From NCBI GenBank assembly GCA_964434105.1, contig CAYSTJ010000002.1, positions 1-64,000 on the forward strand: 64,000 nucleotides of DNA, given 5' to 3'. Every line of letters begins with the position of its first letter. The first letter of the stretch is position 1. The position numbers were made by a program, and so were the translations under genes. The notes below the pieces were generated by a model. That model made no database searches, was not told the origin of the DNA, and was given only the letters and a program-made list of their open reading frames with translations. Below are positions 35,466-43,946 of the stretch, one piece after another. The DNA comes from CAYNST01 sp964434105 (GTDB lineage: Bacteria > Pseudomonadota > Gammaproteobacteria > Pseudomonadales > Cellvibrionaceae).

Positions 35466-36104
35466 GTGAATATTACTCGTGATTTTCTGGCCCCGGTGGG
35501 CGTAATGCCGGTCATTGTCATTCATTCGGTTGAGGATGCTGTGCCCATTGCGCAGGCGCTTCGCGACGGGGGCATCAAGGCGGTAGAGATTACATTGCGT
35601 ACAGCCGCGGCACTGGACAGTATCAAAGCGATTAAATCCGCCTGTCCCGATCTGATTGTGGGCGCCGGTACGTTGACTAACGAGCGGAACGTGGAGCAGG
35701 TGGCTGACCTGGGGGTCGATTTTGCGGTGTCGCCGGGCATGACCGAAAAGCTGGTGTTGCGCGCCCAGGCGCTGGGTGTGAAACTGCTGCCGGGCGTGGC
35801 AACCTGCTCCGAAATACTGCAGGGCATGGAGCTGGGGTTAAATTGTTTCAAGCTGTTTCCGGCGACGGCAGTGGGTGGACTGGCATTGCTGAAATCCATA
35901 AATGGCCCGCTTCCGCAGGCAAGTTTCTGCCCAACGGGCGGCATAAAGCTGGATGATTTCGATCAGTATCTGGCGTTGCCCAACGTGGCCTGCGTGGGTG
36001 GAACCTGGCTGGTGCCGGAAGACGTGGTCAGGGCGAAGGACTGGCTGGCGATTACCGCAATTGCGGCCAGAACCATGGCCAAACTGGAATCACGGGCGGA
36101 TTGA
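35466..36104 (+). CDS. eda: KDPG aldolase (2-keto-3-deoxy-6-phosphogluconate aldolase)
   Basis: A 212-residue class I aldolase that splits KDPG into pyruvate and glyceraldehyde-3-phosphate. Active-site residues are visible: Glu-41 in VEITLR and Schiff-base Lys-129 in CFKLFPAT, with PGVATCSEI and FCPTGGIKLDD around them. The GTG start at 35466 has AAGGA 6 bases upstream, 13 bases after edd, so the two are co-transcribed. Its last 15 bp overlap the convergent gene on the minus strand. Confidence 0.96.
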   Translation: MNITRDFLAPVGVMPVIVIHSVEDAVPIAQALRDGGIKAVEITLRTAAALDSIKAIKSACPDLIVGAGTLTNERNVEQVADLGVDFAVSPGMTEKLVLRAQALGVKLLPGVATCSEILQGMELGLNCFKLFPATAVGGLALLKSINGPLPQASFCPTGGIKLDDFDQYLALPNVACVGGTWLVPEDVVRAKDWLAITAIAARTMAKLESRAD

Positions 36105-36575
36105 GATTGCCGGCCGCAGGGGGTGGTGGTTGGAGCGCGCCATAAACGCCCGCACAGTGTCGGCCAGCGTCAGCGAGGTGCCGTGCCGTAATTCGCTGCG
36201 GATACGCTGAATAAACGGCGGGAAATCGGGCGCGACGATCCCCGGGCCTGACGCGTCCTCTGTGGCTGGAGCCGCATGGAGTGGCGGGTTGGCGTGTTCA
36301 GTCAGGGTTAGAAAGGCGCGGTGGGTCAGCACCGCCTGATCCAGCGCTTCCTGCCGTACCAGGCTTTCAAAAGTCAGGTAGTCCGTTTGCGCCAACCATA
36401 GCAGTGCCTGCAGGCAGGCTTCATGTCTGGGGCTGGGCAGGCCGAATTCGTCGGGCGTGTCCGGGCCTGCTATATCTTCCACAATGAGTGTCATCCGGCG
36501 GGGGAAATGCGCATACAACAGTACCAGCGCCTTGCCGATATCCCGGTAAAAATCGTCGATATGCAAATCTGTCAC
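36090..36575 (-). CDS. Small protein of unknown function downstream of alaA
   Basis: A 161-residue protein with no signal sequence. It opens LHIDDFYRDIGKALVLLYAHFPRR and continues as an alpha-rich protein with two segments, RHEACLQALLWLAQTDYLTF and FIQRIRSELRHGTSLTLADTV. The GTG start at 36575 has GAGAGAGG upstream, 11 bases after the alaA stop, so it follows alaA on one message. It has no family I can name. The last 15 bp overlap eda in the opposite direction. Confidence 0.6.
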   Translation of the reverse strand: MTDLHIDDFYRDIGKALVLLYAHFPRRMTLIVEDIAGPDTPDEFGLPSPRHEACLQALLWLAQTDYLTFESLVRQEALDQAVLTHRAFLTLTEHANPPLHAAPATEDASGPGIVAPDFPPFIQRIRSELRHGTSLTLADTVRAFMARSNHHPLRPAISIRP

Positions 36576-36585
36576 GGTGCCTCTC

Positions 36586-37848
36586 TCAGGCTTCGTATTG
36601 TTGCAGAAACTGCCCAAACAGATTAATGGCCCGGGTAATTTCCTCCTTGACGGGCAGAAACACAATGCGCAAGTGATCCGGTTCCTGCCAGTTGAACGCG
36701 GTACCCTGTACCAGCAGTACCTTGTGCTGGATCAGGAAGTCGAGAATAAGCTGCTGGTCATCTTCAAAAATATAGCGTTTGCGATCGATTTTGGGGAACA
36801 TGTAGATCGTTCCTTTTGGCTTAACGCAGCTTATGCCTGGGATCTGGCTCAGTGCGTCCAGTGTGGCATTGCGTTGTTCCAGCAGTCGGCCGCCCGGCAA
36901 AATCAGTTCGTTGATGCTCTGATAGCCACCCAATGCAGTCTGGACAGCGTACATGGCAGGTACGTTGGCGCACAGGCGCATGGAAGACAGCATTTCCAGG
37001 CCTTTGATATATTCCCGCGCTGTTTCCTTGGCACCACTGAAGACCAGCCAGCCGGAACGGAAGCCGGCCAGACGATACGCTTTGGAAAGACCATTGAATG
37101 AGACGCAGACAACGTCGTGCGCCAGGCGTCCGATTGGGATGAATTCGGCGTCGTCGAACGTGATTTTGCTGTATATCTCGTCAGCAAATATCACCAGGTT
37201 ATGGTCCCGGGCCACCTGAATCAACTGTTCCAATACATCCTGACTGTAAACGGCGCCGGTAGGATTGTTCGGGTTGATGATGACAATGGCTCGGGTGCGA
37301 CTGGTAATCTGCTTGCGGATATTGTCGACGTCGGGAAACCAGTCGGCCTGCTCGTCGCAAACGTAATGCACCGGTTTGCCGCCGGCCAGGTTCACCGCCG
37401 CAGTCCAGAGCGGGTAGTCCGGTGACGGGATCAGTACTTCATCACTGTCATTCAGCAGCGCCTGGCAGGCCATGACGATTAATTCGCTGACACCGTTACC
37501 CAGGAAGATGTCTTCTATATCGACGCCAGGGACGCGCAGGCGCTGACACTCCTGCATGATGGCCTTGCGTGCCGGAAACAGCCCTTTCGATTCAATATAG
37601 CCCTGAGCATTGCGCAGGTTGTAAATGACGTCGGCGATGATTTCATCGGGTGCGTCAAAGCCGAACGGCGCCGGATTACCGATATTGAGCTTCAGGATCC
37701 GGTGTCCTTCCTCTTCGAGCCGGTTTGCATGATCCAGCACTGGCCCGCGTATATCGTAACAGACGCCGTCCAGCTTCCTGGATTTGTTGATAATCGGCGG
37801 CTTCCTGACGCCAGATTTGGTAGTCTTGTGGAGTTTGAGTTCGCTCAT
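36586..37848 (-). CDS. alaA: Alanine-forming aminotransferase AlaA
   Basis: A 420-residue fold-type I, class I aminotransferase (glutamate-pyruvate) making alanine. It carries the PLP-binding lysine at residue 256 in FNGLSKAYRLAGFRSGW, the NPNNPTGAVYSQDVLEQL segment, the ADEIYSKITFDD motif and the RIVFLPVKEE arginine motif near the end. Its N-terminal KLDGVCYDIRGPVLDHANRLEEEG is characteristic of AlaA. It is the upstream gene of a two-gene minus-strand unit. Confidence 0.92.
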   Translation of the reverse strand: MSELKLHKTTKSGVRKPPIINKSRKLDGVCYDIRGPVLDHANRLEEEGHRILKLNIGNPAPFGFDAPDEIIADVIYNLRNAQGYIESKGLFPARKAIMQECQRLRVPGVDIEDIFLGNGVSELIVMACQALLNDSDEVLIPSPDYPLWTAAVNLAGGKPVHYVCDEQADWFPDVDNIRKQITSRTRAIVIINPNNPTGAVYSQDVLEQLIQVARDHNLVIFADEIYSKITFDDAEFIPIGRLAHDVVCVSFNGLSKAYRLAGFRSGWLVFSGAKETAREYIKGLEMLSSMRLCANVPAMYAVQTALGGYQSINELILPGGRLLEQRNATLDALSQIPGISCVKPKGTIYMFPKIDRKRYIFEDDQQLILDFLIQHKVLLVQGTAFNWQEPDHLRIVFLPVKEEITRAINLFGQFLQQYEA

Positions 37849-37928
37849 TGCATTATTACCAGAGAAGTCCGGGTGTCGGGCGATTGCGTATCGCCGTCCG
37901 TCATAACAGTTTAGCAGGGGGACAGATT

Positions 37929-38345
37929 ATGTCAGATAGGCCAGAAAAAGACGACGAATACTGGAAAAAACGATTAACAGCCGAAGAGTATCGCGTATGC
38001 CGCGAAAAAGGCACGGAACGCCCCTTTACGGGCGAGTATTGGGACAGCAAGACACCGGGTACCTACCTTTGTCGCTGCTGCGGGGCGCCTTTGTTTGATT
38101 CAGCGACAAAATACGATTCCGGTTCCGGTTGGCCGAGCTTCTGGCAACCGATCGACGGGGACCGGGTGCAGGAGCATCGCGATACAACCCTGGGGATGGT
38201 TCGCACCGAACTGACATGCAGGAATTGCGACAGTCATCTGGGACATGTCTTCAACGACGGACCGCAGCCAACCGGGCAGCGCTACTGCATCAATTCGCTT
38301 TCGTTGCGGCTCGACGAGACTGGATCGGCGGACCAGGACTGTTGA
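37929..38345 (+). CDS. msrB: Peptide-methionine (R)-S-oxide reductase MsrB
   Basis: A 138-residue enzyme that repairs methionine R-sulfoxide in proteins. Zinc cysteines form the pairs C48/C51 (CRCC) and C97/C100 (CRNC), and the catalytic cysteine is C120 in RYCINSLSL. FTGEYWDSKTPGTYLCRCCG and DSGSGWPSFWQP are family hallmarks. The ATG at 37929 lies behind a GGGGG run and gives the expected length; an upstream in-frame start would add 27 non-conserved residues. Confidence 0.96.
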   Translation: MSDRPEKDDEYWKKRLTAEEYRVCREKGTERPFTGEYWDSKTPGTYLCRCCGAPLFDSATKYDSGSGWPSFWQPIDGDRVQEHRDTTLGMVRTELTCRNCDSHLGHVFNDGPQPTGQRYCINSLSLRLDETGSADQDC

Positions 38346-38486
38346 CAGTTCATCGACACAGATGCGCCGATGAAACGTCAACAGACCCTGGATTCCTGCA
38401 GCGAGGCGCGTCTTTTTCGCACAAAGTTGCGCTTTGCCCGGTGTGGCAGTGATTGATGGCTTTTGGGTAAAGCCGTGCTGGCAGCG

Positions 38487-39272
38487 TCAGTCGTATATCT
38501 GCTTTTTTTTCCAGCTCTGGGTCATCTTGTCGAACTCATCCCATTCAGCGGCTGGTGCGCCTGGGCCCTCTGTGCTCGTGGAGGCAGATTCACCGCGTTC
38601 GGACATGGCCTTCTCCAGTGCGGACCTGGCGTTTGTGAGCTGCACAAGTTTGGCCTCAAAGTGGTTTTGCCGGCCTTCCTTCTGAAGCAGCTTGATCGCC
38701 ATCTCGTAATAGTGGCAGGCCAGCTGCAGCTTGTCTTTTTCCTGGGCAATACGGGCGTGCAGAACGTAGGTATCCACGGTTAGCGTGAGCAATAATTGCC
38801 GGACGATGGCGCGATATGCTTCGGATTGCAGCTGCGTCAGTTGTCCCTTGCGTTCCAGCTGCAATATAAACTTGAACAGTTCCTCCAGGCACAGTTTGAT
38901 GTCCGCGCTTTGTTGCGTGTTTGTGAGGGATACAGTGACGGTGGACTTGTCCGGTTCTTTTTGTGTCGCGGCGATTTTGGCGTCCAGCGCTTTCACGTTT
39001 TCCTTGTGACTGGCATTTCGTGGTTCCAGCTGCCTCATCTGTTCGTAGACCAGCTGCAGACTGCGCTGAACCAGCAGTACAAGGTCGGGCGGCAGAAAGT
39101 CCTGGGGAAAGCCATCCAGCATATAGTGAAAGTTGCGGGCGCGCGCTTTCAGGGCGAGTAGCAGCCGTTCCCGTTGTTCCCGCTTTTGGTGGATCGATTG
39201 AACAATGAATGCGTAACACACCAGTATGGATAGCAGGACGATGATTATGGTGATTGTGGCTATGGATGACAT
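38487..39272 (-). CDS. Membrane-anchored helical protein of unknown function
   Basis: A 261-residue protein with one N-terminal helix (about residues 5-27, IATITIIIVLLSILVCYAFIV) followed by a basic stretch. A long, largely helical cytoplasmic or periplasmic part is rich in Leu, Gln, Glu and Arg, with no signature I recognise. The tail (about 225-250) is acidic and Ser/Pro/Gly-rich. A tetratricopeptide-like segment LACHYYEMAIKLLQKEG near 185 hints at protein binding. It stands alone upstream of the tRNA genes. I recall similar proteins of unknown role in Pseudomonas-type genomes. Confidence 0.62.
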   Translation of the reverse strand: MSSIATITIIIVLLSILVCYAFIVQSIHQKREQRERLLLALKARARNFHYMLDGFPQDFLPPDLVLLVQRSLQLVYEQMRQLEPRNASHKENVKALDAKIAATQKEPDKSTVTVSLTNTQQSADIKLCLEELFKFILQLERKGQLTQLQSEAYRAIVRQLLLTLTVDTYVLHARIAQEKDKLQLACHYYEMAIKLLQKEGRQNHFEAKLVQLTNARSALEKAMSERGESASTSTEGPGAPAAEWDEFDKMTQSWKKKQIYD

Positions 39273-39668
39273 GATGTCTACGACTGGTGGTGAATAAGCA
39301 AATCTGCATCCCTAATTCAGCCCTTTTCAAGGCCGGTTGGAACGCAGAAGTTCTGGTCCAAATTATTCCAGTCCAGTATATAGAAGGCTAGTCACTGGCG
39401 GCCACTGTTGCAACTTTACCCTCGGAATGTGTTGGTGCCGGGGTGGCGTCCGTCAGTCCGCAGGTCATAGCCGACGGATAAATTTAAACCCGGGCAATCA
39501 ATAACTTGCGCCGGCGGACGGATCTGCAGCCGGCTGGCGAACAGCGCGGCAGGGATCTTGAAATTATAGTCACAACTGCACAATTTGGCATGACCGCACA
39601 AAATTACAGCGTAAAGTATGTATAACGTACAGGCATAAAGAAAAGCCGAAACTTTTTTGGGAAAAGTG
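39273..39668. other. Non-coding stretch before the tRNA promoter
   Basis: About 396 bp with no gene I can support. It contains the promoter of the membrane-anchored helical gene near its left end and ends in a T-rich stretch before the tRNA -35. A minus-strand open frame here has no recognisable content and crosses the tRNA-Glu gene. Confidence 0.6.
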
Positions 39669-39697
39669 TTGACAGCCCCCAGCCTGCTCAATAGAAT
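39669..39697 (+). promoter_or_regulatory. Strong sigma-70 promoter for the tRNA-Glu/Gly operon
   Basis: TTGACA (39669-39674, perfect) and TAGAAT (39692-39697) are spaced 17 bases. tRNA-Glu starts 40 bases later. The bases just after the -10 (GCGCCCC, 39698-39704) are GC-rich, which would fit a stringent-response discriminator. Confidence 0.85.
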
Positions 39698-39737
39698 GCG
39701 CCCCACTTCTGATGACAACAGCTTGTCGGAATACTGG

Positions 39738-39813
39738 GTCCCCATCGTCTAGAGGCCTAGGACACCGCCCTTTCACGGCGGTAACAGGGGTTCGAATCCC
39801 CTTGGGGACGCCA
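39738..39813 (+). tRNA. tRNA-Glu (TTC)
   Basis: A 76-nt cloverleaf: the acceptor stem GTCCCC pairs with GGGGAC, and the anticodon arm CCGCC-CTTTCAC-GGCGG gives TTC. The T-arm is GGGG-TTCGAAT-CCCC and CCA is encoded at 39811-39813. First gene of the two-tRNA operon. Confidence 0.98.
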
Positions 39814-39816
39814 TCT

Positions 39817-39906
<90 letters not shown>

Positions 39907-40132
39907 ACGATCTTCGGTACGCCACGTTTAGCCAGATTGGTAGACACGGTATGCCGGATGGTCGTTTTTTATACGCCGCCTCAAGCCAGCCCGTGCAAGC
40001 AAAGCCCGAACGAATTCCTGTTATCCTTAAACTGCTTGTCATGGTAGTGGGTGTAAGTGCCGCCCTCACAGCGGGTAAGCCGAAGAATGCCCCGGGTCCG
40101 AACGATCAATTGCATGTCTTGGAGCGCTGGAT

Positions 40133-40414
40133 TTAGGCGAGACGCTGCAGTTCTGAATGGTCATTGCTTTGGCGTACTTGCCATAAATCGTAGTTCATCT
40201 GCATCTTTAGCCAGCTTTCCGGAGAGCGCCCGGTAATGCGAGACAACCGCACGGCCATATCCGGCGAAATACTCGATTGCTCTTTAATCAGGCGACTCAA
40301 GGTACTCGGGCTTACCTGCAGTGCCTTGGCCATCTGAGTGATACTCAGCCCCAGCGGGTCGAGATAGTTACGGCAAATAAACCCGCCTGGGTGCGGGGGG
40401 TTAAACTGTCTCAT
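40133..40414 (-). CDS. higA: HigA-family antitoxin
   Basis: A 93-residue helix-turn-helix antitoxin that neutralises the toxin encoded just upstream and represses the pair. It has the Pro-rich start RQFNPPHPGGFICRNYL and an XRE-type HTH (ITQMAKALQVSPSTLSRLI, about residues 25-43), followed by ISPDMAVRLSRITGRSPESW, all typical of HigA. Its ATG overlaps the toxin stop by one base (TAATG), in the toxin-first order characteristic of higBA. Confidence 0.88.
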   Translation of the reverse strand: MRQFNPPHPGGFICRNYLDPLGLSITQMAKALQVSPSTLSRLIKEQSSISPDMAVRLSRITGRSPESWLKMQMNYDLWQVRQSNDHSELQRLA

Positions 40415-40692
40415 TAGTGATAATCCTCATAGTTGACCACGTAGGCATCGCCGTCCTCAAATCGAAACGTCAGGCGCCAGTTGGCATTAACTTTAACTGA
40501 CCACACACCCTTCCTTTCCCCGGTCAAGCAGTGCAGGTTCCAGCCTGGCATACGCATATCCTCGGCGCTTTCGGCGGTATTCAGTGCAGCCAATAGATCA
40601 TGAAGTTTGACGGCATGACGCGCCTGAATGCCACGCTTGCTGCCGGTAGTAAAGAAGGCTTCCAGCCCCTTATGGGCAAATGACTTAATCAT
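40414..40692 (-). CDS. higB: HigB-family toxin (RelE-like mRNA interferase)
   Basis: A 92-residue protein of the HigB/RelE superfamily, which cuts mRNA on the ribosome. It starts MIKSFAHKGLEAFFTTGSKRG and continues through the conserved HAVKLHDLLAALNTAESAEDM helix. It ends with the core WSVKVNANWRLTFRFEDGDAYVVNYEDYH, with the active-region Arg and aromatic residues. The ATG at 40692 fits the family; an upstream in-frame ATG would add 30 unrelated residues and cross the operator. It precedes higA. Confidence 0.88.
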   Translation of the reverse strand: MIKSFAHKGLEAFFTTGSKRGIQARHAVKLHDLLAALNTAESAEDMRMPGWNLHCLTGERKGVWSVKVNANWRLTFRFEDGDAYVVNYEDYH

Positions 40693-40705
40693 AAGCGTAG
40701 TATAG

Positions 40706-40727
40706 TTGCGTAGTGCGCAATGCGCAA
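40706..40727 (-). promoter_or_regulatory. Candidate HigA operator and promoter of higBA
   Basis: TTGCG-TAGTG-CGCAA (40706-40720) is an inverted repeat, followed by another TGCGCAA (40721-40727). It overlaps TATACT read on the minus strand (40705-40700), a plausible -10 for higB about 8-13 bases from its ATG. This placement suits autoregulation. Confidence 0.45.
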
Positions 40728-40842
40728 TAGCTGGAAGCGATTGGGGGGGAGCCACTGATTGGCACCATCGTTTTACCTCCACACTCCGTTACCCTGTACC
40801 CCTGCGCAGCGCCTGTTTTTCGCCAGAACATGTTAACGATCT

Positions 40843-40872
40843 ACTTGCACGCACTTGCACGCACTTGCACGC
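40843..40872. repeat. Three tandem copies of ACTTGCACGC
   Basis: Three exact, adjacent 10-bp units at 40843-40852, 40853-40862 and 40863-40872, then it breaks. It lies between the higBA promoter and the right repeat, inside the mini-island. No function is apparent. Confidence 0.85.
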
Positions 40873-40954
40873 AACCACCTCGCAAACCCTTTAAATACGT
40901 AGCACCACGTATCAGTTCGTATCAACTATGTTTTTGATAAATAAGGGAATGCCA

Positions 40955-41017
<63 letters not shown>

Positions 41018-41353
41018 CCGATCTTCGGTAAGCCACGTTTAGCCCGTTGGGCAGGCGCGGTATGCCGGATGGTCATTTTTCATGCGCTTCCTTCAGGCCA
41101 ACCCTTCCAAGCCAACCCCTTCACGTATAGCCCTTAACGATCTCCTGTTATCCTTAATCCGCATGCCATAGTCGTGGGCGTAAGTGTCGCCAGCACATTG
41201 GGTAAGCCAAAGTATGCCCCGAGATGCGCGTAGCGGCAGGAATCGTATCGGGTAGCGCTTCAGTTTGCTGCGATTTACCGGTGTGACAGACTGCCGCTTT
41301 TTGATAAAGTGGCCGGCCCTCACACCGTAGCTCAGTCATTGGAGAATCAGGCT

Positions 41354-42319
41354 ATGACTGCCACTCATCCGAATGCATTAACCATTCGCGACCTGAAAAA
41401 GGTTTACGGCGATTCCACTGTCGCATTGAAAGGGATCGATCTGGACGTCAGGGAGGGCGATTTCTTTGCGTTGCTGGGCCCTAATGGTGCGGGCAAATCG
41501 ACAACGATCGGCGTGATCTGTTCTCTGGTGCGCAAGACGTCCGGGCAGGTCTCGGTATTTGGTCACGATATTGACCGCGACTTTTCGGCTGCCCGGCAAC
41601 GGCTTGGGGTGGTTTCACAGGAAGTCAATTTCAATCTGTTCGAGAATGTGCAGGATATTGTGCTGAACCAGGCGGGTTATTACGGGGTGGGGCGCCGTCA
41701 GGCGCGCGTGAATGCCGAAAAGTATCTGAAGGAACTCGGCCTCTGGGACAAGCGAAACACGCCATCGCGTATGTTGTCGGGGGGAATGAAGCGACGACTC
41801 ATGGTCGCCAGGGCGCTGGTGCATGAGCCAACCCTGTTGATTCTGGATGAACCCTCAGCCGGCGTGGACATTGAGCTGCGTCGTTCAATGTGGACCTTCC
41901 TGAAAGAAATCAATGCTCAGGGCAAGACGATCATCCTGACTACGCACTATCTGGAGGAGGCCGAAGACCTATGCCGGAATATTGCCATCATCAACAAGGG
42001 CGAGATCATTGAAAACACCAGCGTCAAGGCGTTGCTGAAAAAGCTGAACAGGGAGGTGTTTGTGCTCGATCTGAGCGAGGACCTGACCACGCTTCCCGCC
42101 ATCCCGGGTTACCAGATCAGGCAGCAGGATACCCGCACACTGGAAGTGGATATTGAGAAAGGACGGTCTTTGAATACAGTGTTTGCCGAACTGTCGACAA
42201 TGGGACTGAACGTGATCAGTATGCGCAACAAGGTCAATCGGCTGGAAGAGCTGTTCGTATCGCTTGTCAATCATCATGATGCAGGCGGGCAGCTGGCGGC
42301 CAGGGAGGGGCAACCATGA
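41354..42319 (+). CDS. ABC transporter ATPase, YadG-like
   Basis: A 321-residue ATPase subunit of a two-gene exporter, with Walker A GPNGAGKST, Q-loop SQEVNFNLFENV, signature MLSGGMKRRLMVARAL, Walker B LLILDEPSAGVD and the H-loop TTHYLEEAE. A C-terminal extension of about 90 residues follows. The ATG at 41354 has GGAGAA upstream at 41341-41346; an earlier in-frame start at 41309 lacks family similarity. The stop overlaps the permease start by four bases. Its similarity to YadG/DrrA-type exporters leaves the substrate open. Confidence 0.88.
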   Translation: MTATHPNALTIRDLKKVYGDSTVALKGIDLDVREGDFFALLGPNGAGKSTTIGVICSLVRKTSGQVSVFGHDIDRDFSAARQRLGVVSQEVNFNLFENVQDIVLNQAGYYGVGRRQARVNAEKYLKELGLWDKRNTPSRMLSGGMKRRLMVARALVHEPTLLILDEPSAGVDIELRRSMWTFLKEINAQGKTIILTTHYLEEAEDLCRNIAIINKGEIIENTSVKALLKKLNREVFVLDLSEDLTTLPAIPGYQIRQQDTRTLEVDIEKGRSLNTVFAELSTMGLNVISMRNKVNRLEELFVSLVNHHDAGGQLAAREGQP

Positions 42320-43089
42320 CTTTACAGCAACAGTGGATTGCCTATACAACCATCGTGCGCAAGGAAATCCGGCGTTTTACACGGATATGGGTACAGACAC
42401 TGATTCCGCCGGTTATTACCATGGCGCTGTACTTTATCATCTTCGGGAAGTTGATCGGCTCGCGTATCGGCCATATGGGCGGGTTCGATTATATGTCCTT
42501 TGTTGTTCCGGGGCTGATAATGATGGCTGTTATCAATAACTCCTATTCCAACGTCGTTTCTTCATTTTTCAGTGCCAAGTTCAGCCATAGCATCGAAGAG
42601 CTCCAGATCAGTCCAACCCCCAGCCTCATTATATTGTGGGGCTATGTGACCGGCGGTGTCCTGCGGGGCATGATTGTCGGTATCATCGTCACGCTGGTAT
42701 CCACGGCGTTTGTGCGGCTTCAGGTCGAAAGCGTGTCAATAACGTTGACGGTGATCCTGTTAACGTCGATTCTGTTTTCCCTTGCTGGCCTGATCAACGC
42801 CGTATTTGCGGGGACTTTCGACGAAATTTCGATTTTACCGACCTTTCTGTTGACGCCGCTGACCTACCTGGGCGGTGTGTTTTATTCCATACAGTTGCTC
42901 CCGGATTTCTGGCAGAATGTTTCACAGTTCAACCCCATTCTGTATATGGTCAACGCGTTCCGTTACGGGTTTCTGGGCGTTTCCGATGTGAGCCTGAGTT
43001 TTGCGCTAACCGGGATCGTGGTGCTGATTGTAGTGCTGCATACGTGGTGCTGGTGGTTACTGGCAAACAGTAAGCGAATGCGGGGTTAA
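42316..43089 (+). CDS. ABC transporter permease, YadH-like
   Basis: A 257-residue ABC-2-type inner-membrane permease with six hydrophobic helices. It has the FVVPGLIMMAVINNSYSNVVSSFF region and the LTPLTYLGGVFYSIQLLPDFW loop conserved in ABC-2 exporters, plus the NPILYMVNAFRYGFLG ending. It overlaps the ATPase gene by four bases (ATGA), forming a complete two-subunit transporter. queF starts four bases after its stop, so all three may be on one message. Confidence 0.88.
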   Translation: MTLQQQWIAYTTIVRKEIRRFTRIWVQTLIPPVITMALYFIIFGKLIGSRIGHMGGFDYMSFVVPGLIMMAVINNSYSNVVSSFFSAKFSHSIEELQISPTPSLIILWGYVTGGVLRGMIVGIIVTLVSTAFVRLQVESVSITLTVILLTSILFSLAGLINAVFAGTFDEISILPTFLLTPLTYLGGVFYSIQLLPDFWQNVSQFNPILYMVNAFRYGFLGVSDVSLSFALTGIVVLIVVLHTWCWWLLANSKRMRG

Positions 43090-43093
43090 ACGA

Positions 43094-43939
43094 ATGAACG
43101 ACGAGCACAGTGGGGGCAGCCGGACCAATACGGTATCGAACAGTACGCTGGGCCGGCAACAGGTCTATGTAGACGTTTATGACCCGCAACTGCTGTACCC
43201 CATCGGTCGGCAGGCGGGCCGCGAGCAGCTGGCCCAGGTGCCGGTATGGTTCGGTTGTGATATCTGGACGGCCTATGAGCTGAGTTGGCTGGATAGCAGC
43301 GGCAGGCCCCAGGTGGCGATTGGTGAATTCAGCTTTGCCGCTGACAGCACCAATATCATAGAGTCCAAATCTTTCAAATATTACCTGAACTCTTTCAATC
43401 AGTCGGCCTACAGCGACTGGGAGCAGGTTAAAACCACTATGGCGGACGACCTGAGTCGGGTGTCAGGCGGTGCTGTGCAGCTCGCGCTGTGGGAGCCGGC
43501 GGCATATCTGGAGCACCGGTTGCGCGACGCGGTCAACGCTGATTGTCTCGACCATCTTCCATTGTCGACGATGCACTACCAGCCCGATGCGCAATTGCTG
43601 AAAACCGGCAATTCCCACGGCGAGTGTAAGTGGGTAAGTCATCTGCTGAAAACAAACTGCCCGGTGACGGGACAGCCAGACTGGGCCAGTATCTGGATTG
43701 GCTTAAAAGGACAGTCTATTGAGCCGGCGAGCCTGTTAGCGTATCTGGTGTCGTTTCGCCAGCACAGGGACTTTCACGAGCAGTGTGTGGAACGGATATT
43801 CTGCGATTTGTGGCAGACGGCGCAACTGGACGACCTGTGGGTATATGCCCGCTATACGCGACGCGGCGGCCTGGATATCAATCCGTTTCGCAGTGCCTTG
43901 CCGCGCGAAGTGCCAAAGGTCATTGCGCCGAGACAATGA
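43094..43939 (+). CDS. queF: NADPH-dependent 7-cyano-7-deazaguanine reductase QueF
   Basis: A 281-residue enzyme reducing preQ0 to preQ1 in queuosine biosynthesis (the long YqfF-like, two-domain form). The family segment ESKSFKYYLNSFNQSAYSDW starts at residue 90. The catalytic Cys in NCPVTGQPDWASIWIGLKG is at 189, matching the long-form E. coli enzyme, and EQCVERIFCDLWQT follows. Eight bases separate its stop from the end of the convergent cyclase gene. Confidence 0.96.
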   Translation: MNDEHSGGSRTNTVSNSTLGRQQVYVDVYDPQLLYPIGRQAGREQLAQVPVWFGCDIWTAYELSWLDSSGRPQVAIGEFSFAADSTNIIESKSFKYYLNSFNQSAYSDWEQVKTTMADDLSRVSGGAVQLALWEPAAYLEHRLRDAVNADCLDHLPLSTMHYQPDAQLLKTGNSHGECKWVSHLLKTNCPVTGQPDWASIWIGLKGQSIEPASLLAYLVSFRQHRDFHEQCVERIFCDLWQTAQLDDLWVYARYTRRGGLDINPFRSALPREVPKVIAPRQ

Positions 43940-43946
43940 TCCGGGG

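Noticed and set aside
39923..40094. Conserved coding sequence in the diverged parts of the two flanking copies
   Set aside because: On the minus strand one frame and its stop are shared by both copies, but most differences change the amino acid, so it does not look like a protein under selection.
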